A stretch of DNA of 64,000 nucleotides from Microbacterium radiodurans (GCF_008710705.1 NZ_VYRZ01000001.1:620001-684000), one strand, 5' to 3'; positions 46,052-55,380 are shown, counted from the stretch's first letter. Numbers and translations are program-made. The notes: a model not told the origin generated them from the letters alone.

Positions 46052-48049
46052 ATGACCGATCCCGCCTCCCGTTCCGGCATCGCCGTCGACGAGCTCAGCA
46101 CCGACATCCGCCCCCAGGACGACCTCTTCCGGTACGTCAACGGCAGCTGGCTCGAGCGCACCGAGATCCCCGACGACAAGGCCCGCTGGGGCTCGTTCCA
46201 CCTCATCGCCGAGCAGGCCGAGAAGGACGTCCGCGCGATCATCGACGACGCCGCCGCCGCCGAGCCGGGCACGGTGGAGCGCAAGGTCGGCGACATGTTC
46301 GCGAGCTTCATGGACACCGGCCGCATCGACGCCCTCGGCGCGGCGCCGCTGCAGCCCCAGCTCGCCCGCGTCGATGCGATCGACTCGATCCCCGCGCTCC
46401 TGCGCACGGTCGGCGAGCTCGAGCGCGAGGGCATCGGCGGGATGATCGGCACCTACATCGAGCCCGACCCCGGCGACCCCCGGCGCTACGTCTTCTTCTT
46501 CGTCCAGGGCGGGCTGTCGCTGCCGGACGAGAGCTACTACCGCCTCGAGAGCTTCGCCGAGACCCGCACCGCCTTCCGCGGGTACGCCCAGCGCATCCTC
46601 GAGCTCGCCGGCGTCGCCGACGGCGAGGAGCACGCCGAGCGGATCCTCGCGCTCGAGACCGAGCTCGCATCCCATCACTGGGACAACGTGAAGAACCGCG
46701 ATGCCGTCGCGACCTACAACCTCATGCCCTGGAGCGCGGTCCAGGAACTCACCGGGATCGATCTCGAGCCGTGGCGCGACGGACTCGCCCCGCGCCACAC
46801 CGACGGCTTCGCCGAGATCAACGTCAATCAGCCGAGCTTCCTCAGCGGCCTCGGATCCCTCCTGGTGCCCGCGCGCCTCGAGGAGTGGAAGTCGTGGCTG
46901 CGACTGCAGGTCGTGCGGTCGTCGGCGCCGTTCCTGCCCGACCCCTTCGTGGCCGAGAACTTCGCCTTCTACGGCACGCAGCTCAGCGGCGTGCCGGTCA
47001 ACCGCGAGCGCTGGAAGCGCGGCGTGAGCATCGTCGAGGCGGCCCTCGGCGAAGCGGTCGGCCGCATCTACGTCGAGCGCCACTTCCCGCCGCAGGCGAA
47101 GGCCGAGATGGACGAGCTCGTCGCGAACCTCATCGAGGCCTACCGACGGTCGATCGAGCAGCTCGAGTGGATGACGCCGGAGACGCGGGGGCGCGCGCTC
47201 GAGAAGCTCGCGGCCTTCACGCCGAAGATCGGCTACCCGGTGCGGTGGAAGGACTACTCGGCGCTCGAGATCGACCCGACCGACCTGCTCGGCAACGTGC
47301 TGCGCTCGACGGAGTGGGAGTACGAGCGTCAGCTCGGCAAGCTGGGTCGCCCGATCGACCGCGACGAGTGGTTCATGACGCCGCAGACGGTCAACGCGTA
47401 CTACAACCCGCTGATGAACGAGATCGTCTTCCCCGCGGCGATCCTGCAGTTCCCGTTCTTCGAGTCCGATCGGGATGCCGCGGCGAACTACGGCGGCATC
47501 GGCGCGGTCATCGGCCACGAGATCGGCCACGGCTTCGACGATCAGGGAAGCGCCTTCGACGGCACCGGCGCCCTCAACGACTGGTGGACCGACGAGGACC
47601 GCGCCGCGTTCCAGGACCGCACCGGCGCGCTCATCGAGCAGTACAACGCCCTCGTCCCGCAGGGGCTCGCCGCCGAGCACACCGTCAACGGTGCGCTCAC
47701 GATCGGCGAGAACATCGGCGACCTCGGTGGGCTCGGCATCGCGATCAAGGCGTACCGTCTGCACCTCGCGGCGACCCTGCCGGCCGAGGAGCTCGCCGAG
47801 GCGCCCGACGGCCCCGTGATCGACGGGTTCACCGGCATCCAGCGCCTGCTGCTCAGCTGGGGACAGATCTGGCAGCAGAAGGGACGCGACGCCGAGACGA
47901 TCCGGCTGCTCACGATCGACCCGCACTCGCCCAACGAGTTCCGCTGCAACCAGATCGTGCGCAACATCGACGCCTTCTACGACGCGTTCGACGTCTCGGA
48001 TGCCGATGAGCTGTGGCTCGAGCCGGAGCGCCGCGTCACCATCTGGTGA
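46052..48049 (+). CDS. M13 family zinc metallopeptidase
   Basis: A 665-residue neprilysin/PepO-type endopeptidase. The zinc site is GHEIGHGFDDQG (first His about residue 489) with the third ligand Glu in GENIGDLGG; the S1' region NAYYNPLMNEIVFPA is typical. No signal peptide or membrane helix is visible, so it is likely cytoplasmic, unlike animal neprilysin. It may degrade short peptides. Nearly full family length. Followed after 52 nt by a beta-lactamase-like gene. Confidence 0.94.
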   Translation: MTDPASRSGIAVDELSTDIRPQDDLFRYVNGSWLERTEIPDDKARWGSFHLIAEQAEKDVRAIIDDAAAAEPGTVERKVGDMFASFMDTGRIDALGAAPLQPQLARVDAIDSIPALLRTVGELEREGIGGMIGTYIEPDPGDPRRYVFFFVQGGLSLPDESYYRLESFAETRTAFRGYAQRILELAGVADGEEHAERILALETELASHHWDNVKNRDAVATYNLMPWSAVQELTGIDLEPWRDGLAPRHTDGFAEINVNQPSFLSGLGSLLVPARLEEWKSWLRLQVVRSSAPFLPDPFVAENFAFYGTQLSGVPVNRERWKRGVSIVEAALGEAVGRIYVERHFPPQAKAEMDELVANLIEAYRRSIEQLEWMTPETRGRALEKLAAFTPKIGYPVRWKDYSALEIDPTDLLGNVLRSTEWEYERQLGKLGRPIDRDEWFMTPQTVNAYYNPLMNEIVFPAAILQFPFFESDRDAAANYGGIGAVIGHEIGHGFDDQGSAFDGTGALNDWWTDEDRAAFQDRTGALIEQYNALVPQGLAAEHTVNGALTIGENIGDLGGLGIAIKAYRLHLAATLPAEELAEAPDGPVIDGFTGIQRLLLSWGQIWQQKGRDAETIRLLTIDPHSPNEFRCNQIVRNIDAFYDAFDVSDADELWLEPERRVTIW

Positions 48050-48101
48050 CCCGTCCGGCGAGGATCGGAGACCGGCGAGTGATGTGCGAGAAGCGAGGGA
48101 G

Positions 48102-49025
48102 ATGACGGTGGACGGCTCCGAGCGCACTCCCGAGGCCGCTCGCTCGCGCTCCGAGCAGCGTGCGGCGTCGCATCCGCGGCGCCGCAGCGCTCCGGTGCGT
48201 CGGGGCTTCGCGGCGACCGAGAAGACCCTCGACGCCCTCGCCTCGGCCGGGGCGCGGGTATCGGTGCGCGTGAGCGACCTCGATCGCGGCACCCCGGTCC
48301 TCGTCGGCGACGACTTCGTGACCCTCCCCGTCGCGGGTCTCGGGATCGTCCCCCTCCTGATCGAGGTGGCGGCGCGGTTCGAGGCCGGGTCGCTCGACCC
48401 GCTCGAGATCGTCGACCGCTCGGCCGGCGACGAGGTCGGCATCGCCGGCCTCTGGCGCCATCTCGCCGCCCCCGCGCTGCCGCTCGGCGACCTCGCCGTT
48501 CTCGCTGCGGCGACCGGCGACGCGCGGGCCGCGAACGCGCTCCTCGACCGCGTCGGACTCGACGCCGTGCGGGCGCGGCTCGGGAGCCTCGGCTTCCCGA
48601 GGTCGGCGCTCCTCGACCGGTTCCGCGACGAGCGCGGCCCCGACGACGCGCCGCACTACGCGCTGGGCACCGCGCGCGAGCTCGCAGCGGTCTTCGCGGC
48701 GCTCGTGAACACCGCCGTCGTCTCACCCCGGGTGAGCGCCCAGGTGTCGGAGTGGCTGAGCCTCAACCACGACCTCGCGCTCGTGGGTGCCGCGACCGGC
48801 CTCGATCCGTTCGCGCACGACGACGACCCCCATGGGCTGCTGTTCGTCAACAAGACCGGGCGCGCCGACGGCATCCGGGTGGATGCGGGTGTGCTCGCCG
48901 GGCCGCGCGCCGGTGTCGCGTACGCGCTCATCGTCGCGTTCGACGACGTCGCGATCGCCGACCGGCTGCGGGCGCACGAGGCCTTCCGCGCCTTCGGCCT
49001 CGACCTCATGGAGTACGTGTTCTGA
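48102..49025 (+). CDS. Class A beta-lactamase-like protein lacking Ser-x-x-Lys
   Basis: A 307-residue protein with the overall layout of class A beta-lactamase/serine hydrolases: RLGSLGFP, TARELAAVFAAL and a KTG motif (VNKTGRADGIR) are all in place. The position of the catalytic Ser-x-x-Lys reads VAGLGIVPLL, without Ser or Lys, and the SDN loop is ATGDARAANAL. There is no signal peptide. It is therefore probably not a beta-lactamase, and may be a binding protein or have changed chemistry. ATG follows GAGGGAG. Lies behind the M13 peptidase, possibly in one operon. Confidence 0.75.
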   Translation: MTVDGSERTPEAARSRSEQRAASHPRRRSAPVRRGFAATEKTLDALASAGARVSVRVSDLDRGTPVLVGDDFVTLPVAGLGIVPLLIEVAARFEAGSLDPLEIVDRSAGDEVGIAGLWRHLAAPALPLGDLAVLAAATGDARAANALLDRVGLDAVRARLGSLGFPRSALLDRFRDERGPDDAPHYALGTARELAAVFAALVNTAVVSPRVSAQVSEWLSLNHDLALVGAATGLDPFAHDDDPHGLLFVNKTGRADGIRVDAGVLAGPRAGVAYALIVAFDDVAIADRLRAHEAFRAFGLDLMEYVF

Positions 49026-49060
49026 CGTCGGGCGTGCCGTGACGGACGACGCCGCGCGCG

Positions 49061-49933
49061 TCAGAAGACGATCGTGTGGTTGCCGTGGCGGATGACCCGG
49101 TCCTGCGCGTGCCACAGCACGGCGCGCGAGAGCACCTGGCGCTCGACGTCGGCACCGCGTCGCGCGAGCTCGGCGGCGGTGTCGGCATGGGTGACGCGGA
49201 TCGTGTCCTGCTCGATGATCGGCCCCTCGTCGAGGTCGGTCGTGACGTAGTGGCTCGTCGCTCCGATGAGCTTGACGCCGCGCTCCTTGGCCTTCTTGTA
49301 GGGCTCGGCGCCGATGAACGCGGGCAGGAAGGAGTGGTGGATGTTGATGACCGGCACGCCGAGCTTCTCGAGGAAGTCCGACGACAGGATCTGCATGTAG
49401 CGCGCGAGCACGACGAAGTCGACGTTGCCGACGAGGAGCTTGAGGATCTCGGCCTCCGACGCCGACTTGTCGGGTCCGGGGGTGGAGGGGACGTGGAAGA
49501 ACGGGACGTTGAACGAGCGGACGTCCTCGGCCGAGGTGGTGTGGTTCGACACGACCATCGGCACCGTGACGGGCAGGTCGCCGCGTCGGTGCCGCCACAG
49601 CAGGTCGAGCAGGCAGTGGTCCTGCTTCGACGACAGGATCGCCATGCGCTTGGGCACCGACTGATCGGTGAGCGACCACTGCAGGTCGAAGCCCGTGAGC
49701 GTCTCGGCGATCTCGGCCTCGATAGCCGGCCGGTCGACGGTGAAGTTCGGCCGGTGGAAGACCACGCGACAGAAGTACGCGCCGCCGGTGGGGTCGTCGG
49801 AGTACTGGTCGAACGCGACGATGTTGCCGCCGACCCGGGTGACCATCGCCGAGATCGCCGCGATGATGCCCGGCTTGTCCTGCCCGAACACGATGAGGCA
49901 GGCGTGGGCGGGATGCAGCGCGGAGACGGTCAT
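49061..49933 (-). CDS. purU: Formyltetrahydrofolate deformylase
   Basis: A 290-residue enzyme hydrolysing 10-formyltetrahydrofolate to formate and tetrahydrofolate, balancing one-carbon units. The N-terminal ACT domain starts CLIVFGQDKPGIIAAIS; the formyltransferase domain has SSKQDHCLLDLLWR, VSNHTTS (Asn), HHSFLPAFIGA (His) and DLDEGPIIEQD (Asp), the complete catalytic triad. Standard length. Upstream there is an AGAAT box close to the ATG but no classical ribosome site. Confidence 0.95.
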   Translation of the reverse strand: MTVSALHPAHACLIVFGQDKPGIIAAISAMVTRVGGNIVAFDQYSDDPTGGAYFCRVVFHRPNFTVDRPAIEAEIAETLTGFDLQWSLTDQSVPKRMAILSSKQDHCLLDLLWRHRRGDLPVTVPMVVSNHTTSAEDVRSFNVPFFHVPSTPGPDKSASEAEILKLLVGNVDFVVLARYMQILSSDFLEKLGVPVINIHHSFLPAFIGAEPYKKAKERGVKLIGATSHYVTTDLDEGPIIEQDTIRVTHADTAAELARRGADVERQVLSRAVLWHAQDRVIRHGNHTIVF

Positions 49934-49990
49934 CCTCCGATTCTGCCCTGTCGCGGCGCTCGCGCGAGCACGGCGCCTTGCTCCGGGGCC

Positions 49991-50626
49991 TCAGTCGACG
50001 TCGAGGTAGTCCTCGATGATGAAGGCGGCCTCGCCGGCGTGCGTGGCGGGGAAGAGGTGCCCGCCGCCGTCGAGGGTGACGAGGCTGACGAGGTGCGGGT
50101 GGGCATCGCGGAGCCGCTCGCCGTTGGCCGGCGGGGTGACGTCGTCCTCGCTGCCCTGGATGAGCATGACGGGCACCGTCGGCGCGATCGCCTGCCACTG
50201 CTCGGCCGAAGCGGATGCCGCGACCGCCGCCTGCAGCGGTTCGAGATCCGTGCGGGGCTCCGGCCCCTCGGCGCCGAGCAGCAGCACGCCGTCGACGCGG
50301 TCGGTGTGCAGGGTCGAGATCGTGCGCGCGACGACGCCGCCGAAGGCGTGGCCGCCGATCCAGGCGTCGCCGAGGCCGACGTGGTCCATGACGTCGACGA
50401 CGTCCTGCGCGAGATCGGCGAGGGTCGCACCCTCGGTGCGCCCCGTGCGGTAGCCCACGCGCAGCAGCCGGAAGTCCTCCTCGGCGAGCACGTGCGCGAG
50501 GGTTCCGAGTGCGGCGATGTTGCTGAATCCGGGGATCAGGACCAGCACCGGCTCGCTGCCGGCATCCTCGATGTACGGGATCGCGCGACCCTCGGGCTCG
50601 AAGATGCGGGTGTTCGTGTCGGTCAT
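49991..50626 (-). CDS. Alpha/beta-hydrolase fold protein without nucleophile Ser
   Basis: A 211-residue protein with clear alpha/beta-hydrolase structure: VLVLIPGFSN (oxyanion loop), then GGHAFGGVVAR where the nucleophile is normally GHSxGG, acid region IQGSEDDVTPP and His in GGGHLFPA. The nucleophile position is Ala, so classic ester hydrolysis should not work. Proteins with GHAFG are known in this superfamily, so it is probably not a sequencing error. ATG is preceded by GAGGAAG. Downstream it ends 58 nt before purU's start on the same strand. Confidence 0.8.
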   Translation of the reverse strand: MTDTNTRIFEPEGRAIPYIEDAGSEPVLVLIPGFSNIAALGTLAHVLAEEDFRLLRVGYRTGRTEGATLADLAQDVVDVMDHVGLGDAWIGGHAFGGVVARTISTLHTDRVDGVLLLGAEGPEPRTDLEPLQAAVAASASAEQWQAIAPTVPVMLIQGSEDDVTPPANGERLRDAHPHLVSLVTLDGGGHLFPATHAGEAAFIIEDYLDVD

Positions 50627-50691
50627 GGCTTCCTCTCGAGCGGTGCTGCGACCCTCCACGGTAGTCGACTCGCCGCTGCGCCCGCGGGCAC

Positions 50692-50767
50692 GGATGCAAG
50701 GCTTCGTGGGAGGCATGCCGTCCGTGGGGTCCTTACGGCGGGGTGTCGGCCCGGATCCCTTGCATCG
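50692..50767. repeat. 76-bp palindromic repeat, copy 4
   Basis: Ends GGATGCAAGG and CCTTGCATCG, 76 bp, in the same orientation as the other copies. It lies in the 192-bp gap between the MetE-like gene's 3' end and the alpha/beta-hydrolase start; the gap shows nothing else. Confidence 0.9.
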
Positions 50768-50818
50768 CGGCGCGGGGCCGGCCGCCGGGGCGGCCCGGGG
50801 CGGCCCGCCGTGTCGGGC

Positions 50819-52012
50819 TCAGGCGCGGCCGGCGGCGATGCGGGCGCCCTGGCCGAGCGAGGCGAGCTTCGCCCAGGCGAGATCGGGATGGATGCGGCCC
50901 CCGAGGCCGCAGTCGGTCGAGGCGATGACGCGGTCGACGCCGACGATGCGCGCGAACCTCTCGATGCGCTGGGCCACGAGCTCGGGATGCTCGACGACGT
51001 TGGTCGCGTGGCTGACGACGCCGGGCACGAGCACGAGGTCGTCGGGCACCGACGCCTCCGCCCACACCCCGGACTCGTGCTCGTGCCGGACGTTGCCCGC
51101 CTCGAACGAGATCGATCCGACGTTCGCCTCGAGGACGACCGGCAGGATGTCGGCGAGCGCGACGTCGGTCGTGTGGGGCCCGTGCCACGACCCCCAGCAC
51201 AGGTGCAGGCGCACGAGCTCTCTCGGCAGACCGGCGATCGCGTGGTTGAGCGCCTCGATCCGCAGGCGGGTGAAGGCCTGGTAGTCGGCGATCGAGGGCT
51301 CCGGATCGATCTGGTCGAAGTTCTCGGCGAGCGAGGGATCGTCGAGCTGCACGATGAGCCCTGCGTCGGTGATGGCGCGGTACTCCTCGCGAAGCACGTC
51401 GGCCCAGGCGAAGAGGTGCTCCTCGTCGCTCGCGTAGAAGTCGTTCCGCACGCGCGAGGCCGACCCGGGGGCAATCGCGGTGAGGAAGCCCTGCTCGCCC
51501 GGCCGGAGCGTCGCCGTGAGATGCGCGATGTCGGATGCCACGGCGTCGTGTCCGCGGTACGACAACGGTCCCGTCGTGGTCGGGAAGGCGGTGGCGCCGG
51601 CGCCGACCTCGACGGCCTCGGCGTAGACCGCGGGGAAGAGCTGCCGATCGCGGCGACCGAGGAAGGACGTCAGGCGGATGCGGCCGGGTTCGGAGTGCAC
51701 TGCGGGTTCGTTGAACGCGTTGACGTCCGTCAGCGACAAGCCGGCCGCGCGCTGGAAGGAGTACGACCACCACGCGCCGTAGTCGACGGCGTTCGACATC
51801 GCCTTGCCGAACTCGCCGTCGCCGACCTGCGTGATGCCGGCGTCGCGCTGCCGCTCGACGACGTCGGCGACCGCGCGCGCGGTGAGTTCGCCGACCTCCG
51901 CCGAGGACTCGAGCGTGAAGCCGTCGTCGGCGAAGGTGCGCGCACCGTTCGCCGCGATGAGAGCCGGCGTGCGGGGGAGGCTGCCGGCGGTCGTGGTCTG
52001 GATCTCGGTCAT
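50819..52012 (-). CDS. MetE C-terminal-like zinc methyltransferase
   Basis: A 397-residue protein matching only the C-terminal (catalytic) half of cobalamin-independent methionine synthase. The zinc ligands are recognisable: His in LHLCWGSWHGPH, Glu in SFEAGN and Cys in STDCGLGG. The N-terminal half of true MetE is absent, so it may use another methyl donor or do another alkyl transfer, as do short archaeal and soil-bacterial homologs. The start MTEIQTTTAGSLPR fits the family. I see no cobalamin riboswitch upstream. Confidence 0.87.
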   Translation of the reverse strand: MTEIQTTTAGSLPRTPALIAANGARTFADDGFTLESSAEVGELTARAVADVVERQRDAGITQVGDGEFGKAMSNAVDYGAWWSYSFQRAAGLSLTDVNAFNEPAVHSEPGRIRLTSFLGRRDRQLFPAVYAEAVEVGAGATAFPTTTGPLSYRGHDAVASDIAHLTATLRPGEQGFLTAIAPGSASRVRNDFYASDEEHLFAWADVLREEYRAITDAGLIVQLDDPSLAENFDQIDPEPSIADYQAFTRLRIEALNHAIAGLPRELVRLHLCWGSWHGPHTTDVALADILPVVLEANVGSISFEAGNVRHEHESGVWAEASVPDDLVLVPGVVSHATNVVEHPELVAQRIERFARIVGVDRVIASTDCGLGGRIHPDLAWAKLASLGQGARIAAGRA

Positions 52013-52104
52013 GGCGTGGCTCTCTCGTCGGGGACTGTCGCGACTCTATTGCCGGGTGCGGCGGCCGGCCGCATCCGTTTCAGCCCGTGACGGCCAGCAT
52101 CAGG

Positions 52105-52374
52105 TCACCAGATCGTGCCGCCGCCGATGGAGATGCCGCCCCAGGTCAGCAGCACGAAGATCGCGGCGAACACGACGGGGCCGATGCCTTTGCCGCTGCG
52201 AGCGAGGCCTTTCAGCAGCCCGATCACGATGAGCACCGCCGCCACGAGCGACAGGCCGCCGCCGAGGATCAGTCCGATGAAGAGGGGGATGGGCATGAGG
52301 GCGAGGCCCAGCAGGGCGGTCCAGAAGGCGGCCCAGGCGGTCCGGTTCGTGCGGCGTTCGATGGAGGACGACAT
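52105..52374 (-). CDS. Small membrane protein
   Basis: An 89-residue protein with three hydrophobic stretches (about residues 12-30, 32-54 and 66-88) and almost no loops, ending in GGISIGGGTIW. It resembles hypothetical actinobacterial DUF4190-like proteins only loosely; function is unknown. ATG chosen by the start of similarity and charge (MSSSIERRTNRTAW). It is between the MetE-like and POT transporter genes on the same strand, about 50 nt after the transporter stop. Confidence 0.65.
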   Translation of the reverse strand: MSSSIERRTNRTAWAAFWTALLGLALMPIPLFIGLILGGGLSLVAAVLIVIGLLKGLARSGKGIGPVVFAAIFVLLTWGGISIGGGTIW

Positions 52375-52426
52375 GCCACCATCCTCTCCCGCTCCCGCGT
52401 CGGGGATCGAGGGGTTGCGCTCGTGG

Positions 52427-53908
52427 TCAGCGCACGTCGCGCATGAGGGCGAGCACCGGGCGCCGGGCGAGGGCCAGGGCGATGCCGAGCGCGATGGCGA
52501 TCGCGCCGAGGATCGAGAAGTAGCCCACTTCGTTCTCCGGGTCGTAGAACTGCGCGAGCCATCCCGAGATGGCCGTGCCGAGCGAGACCGAGAGGAAGAA
52601 CAGCGCGACCATCTGCGTCTGGAAGACGGCGGGAGCGAGCTTGGTGGCCGCCGACAGGCCGACCGGCGAGAGCAGCAGCTCGGCGACGGTGAAGACGAAC
52701 AGGATGCCGACGATCGCCAGCAGCGGCGTCGACATCGCACCGCCGCCGGCGAACGGGAGGAACAGCAGGAAGGCGACGCCCATGATGGCGACACCCGCGG
52801 CGAACTTCACCGGGGTGGAGGGCTGCCGGCTGCCGAGACGCGTCCACAGGGCAGCGAAGACGCCCGACAGGATGATGATGAAGACGGGGTTGATCGACTG
52901 CACCCAGTCCGGCGGCATCTGCCAGCCGAGGAGGTTCAGGTCGAGCCGCTTCTCGGCGTAGATCGGGATCACGGTGAACTGCTGCTGGTACAGCGACCAG
53001 AACGCGACGCTCGCGATGAACAGCGGAACGAAGCCGACGACCCGTGAGCGCTCGGCCCGGGTGATGCGGGCGCTGGCGAGGATGACCGCGAAGTAGGCGA
53101 TCGTCGCGGCGATGACGACCACGATCACGACGAGCGACAGGTTGTCGGCGCGGATCACCCCGACGGCGACGAGAAGGGCGACCGCGGCGATCGCGGCGAC
53201 GGCGATGCCGATGGCGAGCGGATAGCGCGACCGCGGCAGCGGATTGGGCACGCGCCGCGCCGCCTCCGGCAGCGAGCGCCGACCGACGGCGTACTGCAGC
53301 AGTCCGAGCGCCATGCCGACCGCGGCCGCACCGAACGCCCAGTGGAAGCCGAGACTCGTGCGGAGGAAGCCGGTGAGCAGCGGTCCGGCGAAGGCGCCCA
53401 GGTTGATGCCGAGGTAGAAGAGCGAGAAGCCGGCGTCGCGTCGCGGGTCGCGCTCGGCGTACAGGGTGCCGACGACAGCGGTGGCGTTGGCCTTCAGACC
53501 GCCGGATCCGACGGCGACGAGCACGAGGCCGACCCCGACCGAGAGCAGCCCCGGCAGCACCGCGAGCGCGATGTGCCCGGCGACGATGACGATCGCGCTG
53601 ACGAAGAGCACGCGCTCCGACCCGAGGAGCCGGTCGGCCACCCAGGCGCCGAGGATCGTCGAGAGGTAGACGGCGCCGCCGTAGGCGCCGACGATACCGA
53701 CGGCGGTGGCCTGCGGCATCCCGATGCCGCCCTCCGAGACCGAGAAGTAGAGGTAGTAGACCAGGACGATCTGCATGCCGTAGAAGCTGAAGCGCTCCCA
53801 CATCTCGACGCCGAACACGTGCGCCAGCGCCCAGGGCTGACCGAAGAACCGGGTGTCGCGATCGCCGGTGCGCTCCGATGCGATGGTGGCTGCATCCTTC
53901 TCGCTCAT
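52427..53908 (-). CDS. POT/PTR family peptide:H+ symporter
   Basis: A 493-residue membrane transporter with 14 predicted helices that imports di- and tripeptides with protons. The family signature is EMWERFSFYGM (about residues 30-40), followed by helix 1; the second PTR signature region FSLFYLGINLGAF lies near residue 155. The ATG is 8 nt behind a TACCCT box. It follows the MFS gene by 20 nt, so the promoter box lies between them. Confidence 0.93.
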   Translation of the reverse strand: MSEKDAATIASERTGDRDTRFFGQPWALAHVFGVEMWERFSFYGMQIVLVYYLYFSVSEGGIGMPQATAVGIVGAYGGAVYLSTILGAWVADRLLGSERVLFVSAIVIVAGHIALAVLPGLLSVGVGLVLVAVGSGGLKANATAVVGTLYAERDPRRDAGFSLFYLGINLGAFAGPLLTGFLRTSLGFHWAFGAAAVGMALGLLQYAVGRRSLPEAARRVPNPLPRSRYPLAIGIAVAAIAAVALLVAVGVIRADNLSLVVIVVVIAATIAYFAVILASARITRAERSRVVGFVPLFIASVAFWSLYQQQFTVIPIYAEKRLDLNLLGWQMPPDWVQSINPVFIIILSGVFAALWTRLGSRQPSTPVKFAAGVAIMGVAFLLFLPFAGGGAMSTPLLAIVGILFVFTVAELLLSPVGLSAATKLAPAVFQTQMVALFFLSVSLGTAISGWLAQFYDPENEVGYFSILGAIAIALGIALALARRPVLALMRDVR

Positions 53909-53916
53909 GGGTGTCG

Positions 53917-53922
53917 AGGGTA
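53917..53922 (-). promoter_or_regulatory. TACCCT -10 box, leaderless type
   Basis: Minus-strand TACCCT ends 8 nt before the POT gene ATG, inside the 20-nt gap after the MFS gene. Confidence 0.45.
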
Positions 53923-53928
53923 GTCCGG

Positions 53929-55368
53929 TCAGGGCAGCGAGGGGCGGGCCTCGTGGGGATCGCGCCGCTGCGGTATGCACAGCGCGACGACGAGCGCGAT
54001 CGCGGCGGCGGCGATGCCGAGCACGAACGACATCTGGAACGCGGCGGGTGTCGGCACGGCGACGCCGCCCCGCGGCACCGACAGCGTCGCGAGCACCGCG
54101 CCGACGAGCGCGGCCGCGAGGCTCGTGCCGAGCGAGCGGAACAGGGCGTTCAGGCCGTTCGAGGCGCCCGTCTCGGTCGGCGGCACCGAGCGCATGATGA
54201 GCATCGGCATGCCCGCGTAGCCGAATCCGATGCCGACGCCGATCAGGAGGTTGGCCACCAGCAGGTGCCAGACCTCGGTCGCCCAGAGCAGGGAGAACCC
54301 GTAGGCGGCGATGAGGGCGATCGAGCCGAGCACGAGCAGCAGGCGCGGTCCGACGGTGCGGGCGAGGCGACCCGAGAAGGGGGAGAGCACCATCATCACG
54401 AGGCCGGCGGGCATGACGATGAGGCTCGCCTGCAGCAGCGTCAGCCCGAATCCGCCGAAGGATGCCGGCAGCTCGAGCATCTGCGGGTACGACACGTTCG
54501 AGGTGAACAGCGAGAAGCCGATCGCGACCGAGGCGAGGTTCGTCAGCAGCACCGCGGGGCGCGCGGCGACGCGGAGGTCGAGCAGCGGCTCGGCGATGCG
54601 CAGCTCGTACCAGCCCCAGACGAGCAGCACGGCCAGGCCGCCGATCCCGCAGCCGAGGGTCGCGGGCGACAGCCAGCCCCACTCGTTGCCGCGGGAGACG
54701 GCGAGCAGGACTCCGGTGAGACCGACGGCGAGCCCGATGGCGCCGACGAGGTCGAAGCGACCCGGGGTGCGCAGCACGCTCGGCGGGATCACGAGAACGA
54801 CCAGGACGAGGACGATCGCGCCGAGGCCCGCCGACATCCAGAACAGCACGTGCCAGTCGCTCGTCTCGGTGATGATCGCGCTCACCGGCATCCCGACCGC
54901 TCCGCCGACGCCGAGAGTGGCCGACATCAGTGCGATCGCGGAATCGACGCGGTTCTCGTGCAGCACGTCGCGCATGATCGAGATGCCGAGCGGTACGACG
55001 CCGGTCACGGCGCCCTGCAGTGCGCGGCCGACGATGATGCCGCCGATGTCGGTCGAGACGGCGGCGACGACGGATCCGACGATGAGCAGCACGAGCAGCA
55101 CGAGCACGATCCGGCGCTTGCCGTACATGTCGCCGAGGCGGCCCGCGATCGGGGTGAAGACGGCGGCGGCGAGAAGGGTCGCGGTCACGACCCATGCGGT
55201 GTCCTCGCGGCTGGCGTCCAGCAGTTCGGGCAGCTTCGACTGGATCGGCACGACGAGCGTGAACATGAAGGACGAGGCGAGGCCGGCGATCGCGAGGACG
55301 GCGACGATCGCGCCCTGCGGTGGCATGCGGGTCAGTCGTCGTCGATCATTCTCCCGCGATGGTGCCAT
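53929..55368 (-). CDS. MFS multidrug transporter (DHA2-like)
   Basis: A 479-residue drug:H+ antiporter-like protein with 14 predicted helices. Motif A is GRLGDMYGKRR (about residues 80-90), motif C-like GVGGAVGMPVSAII follows, and motif B is ALQGAVTGVV; these favour export. The substrate is unknown. The ATG lies 6 nt after a TAGCCT box. It is divergent from a GNAT gene with two face-to-face boxes between them. Confidence 0.9.
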   Translation of the reverse strand: MAPSRENDRRRLTRMPPQGAIVAVLAIAGLASSFMFTLVVPIQSKLPELLDASREDTAWVVTATLLAAAVFTPIAGRLGDMYGKRRIVLVLLVLLIVGSVVAAVSTDIGGIIVGRALQGAVTGVVPLGISIMRDVLHENRVDSAIALMSATLGVGGAVGMPVSAIITETSDWHVLFWMSAGLGAIVLVLVVLVIPPSVLRTPGRFDLVGAIGLAVGLTGVLLAVSRGNEWGWLSPATLGCGIGGLAVLLVWGWYELRIAEPLLDLRVAARPAVLLTNLASVAIGFSLFTSNVSYPQMLELPASFGGFGLTLLQASLIVMPAGLVMMVLSPFSGRLARTVGPRLLLVLGSIALIAAYGFSLLWATEVWHLLVANLLIGVGIGFGYAGMPMLIMRSVPPTETGASNGLNALFRSLGTSLAAALVGAVLATLSVPRGGVAVPTPAAFQMSFVLGIAAAAIALVVALCIPQRRDPHEARPSLP

Positions 55369-55374
55369 CGGATC

Positions 55375-55380
55375 AGGCTA
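55375..55380 (-). promoter_or_regulatory. TAGCCT -10 box, leaderless type
   Basis: Minus-strand TAGCCT ends 6 nt before the MFS gene ATG. Confidence 0.6.

Noticed and set aside
52013..52104. Riboswitch (cobalamin or SAM) before the MetE-like gene
   Set aside because: The region upstream of its start is short and shows no conserved core; only a purine-rich ribosome site is visible.
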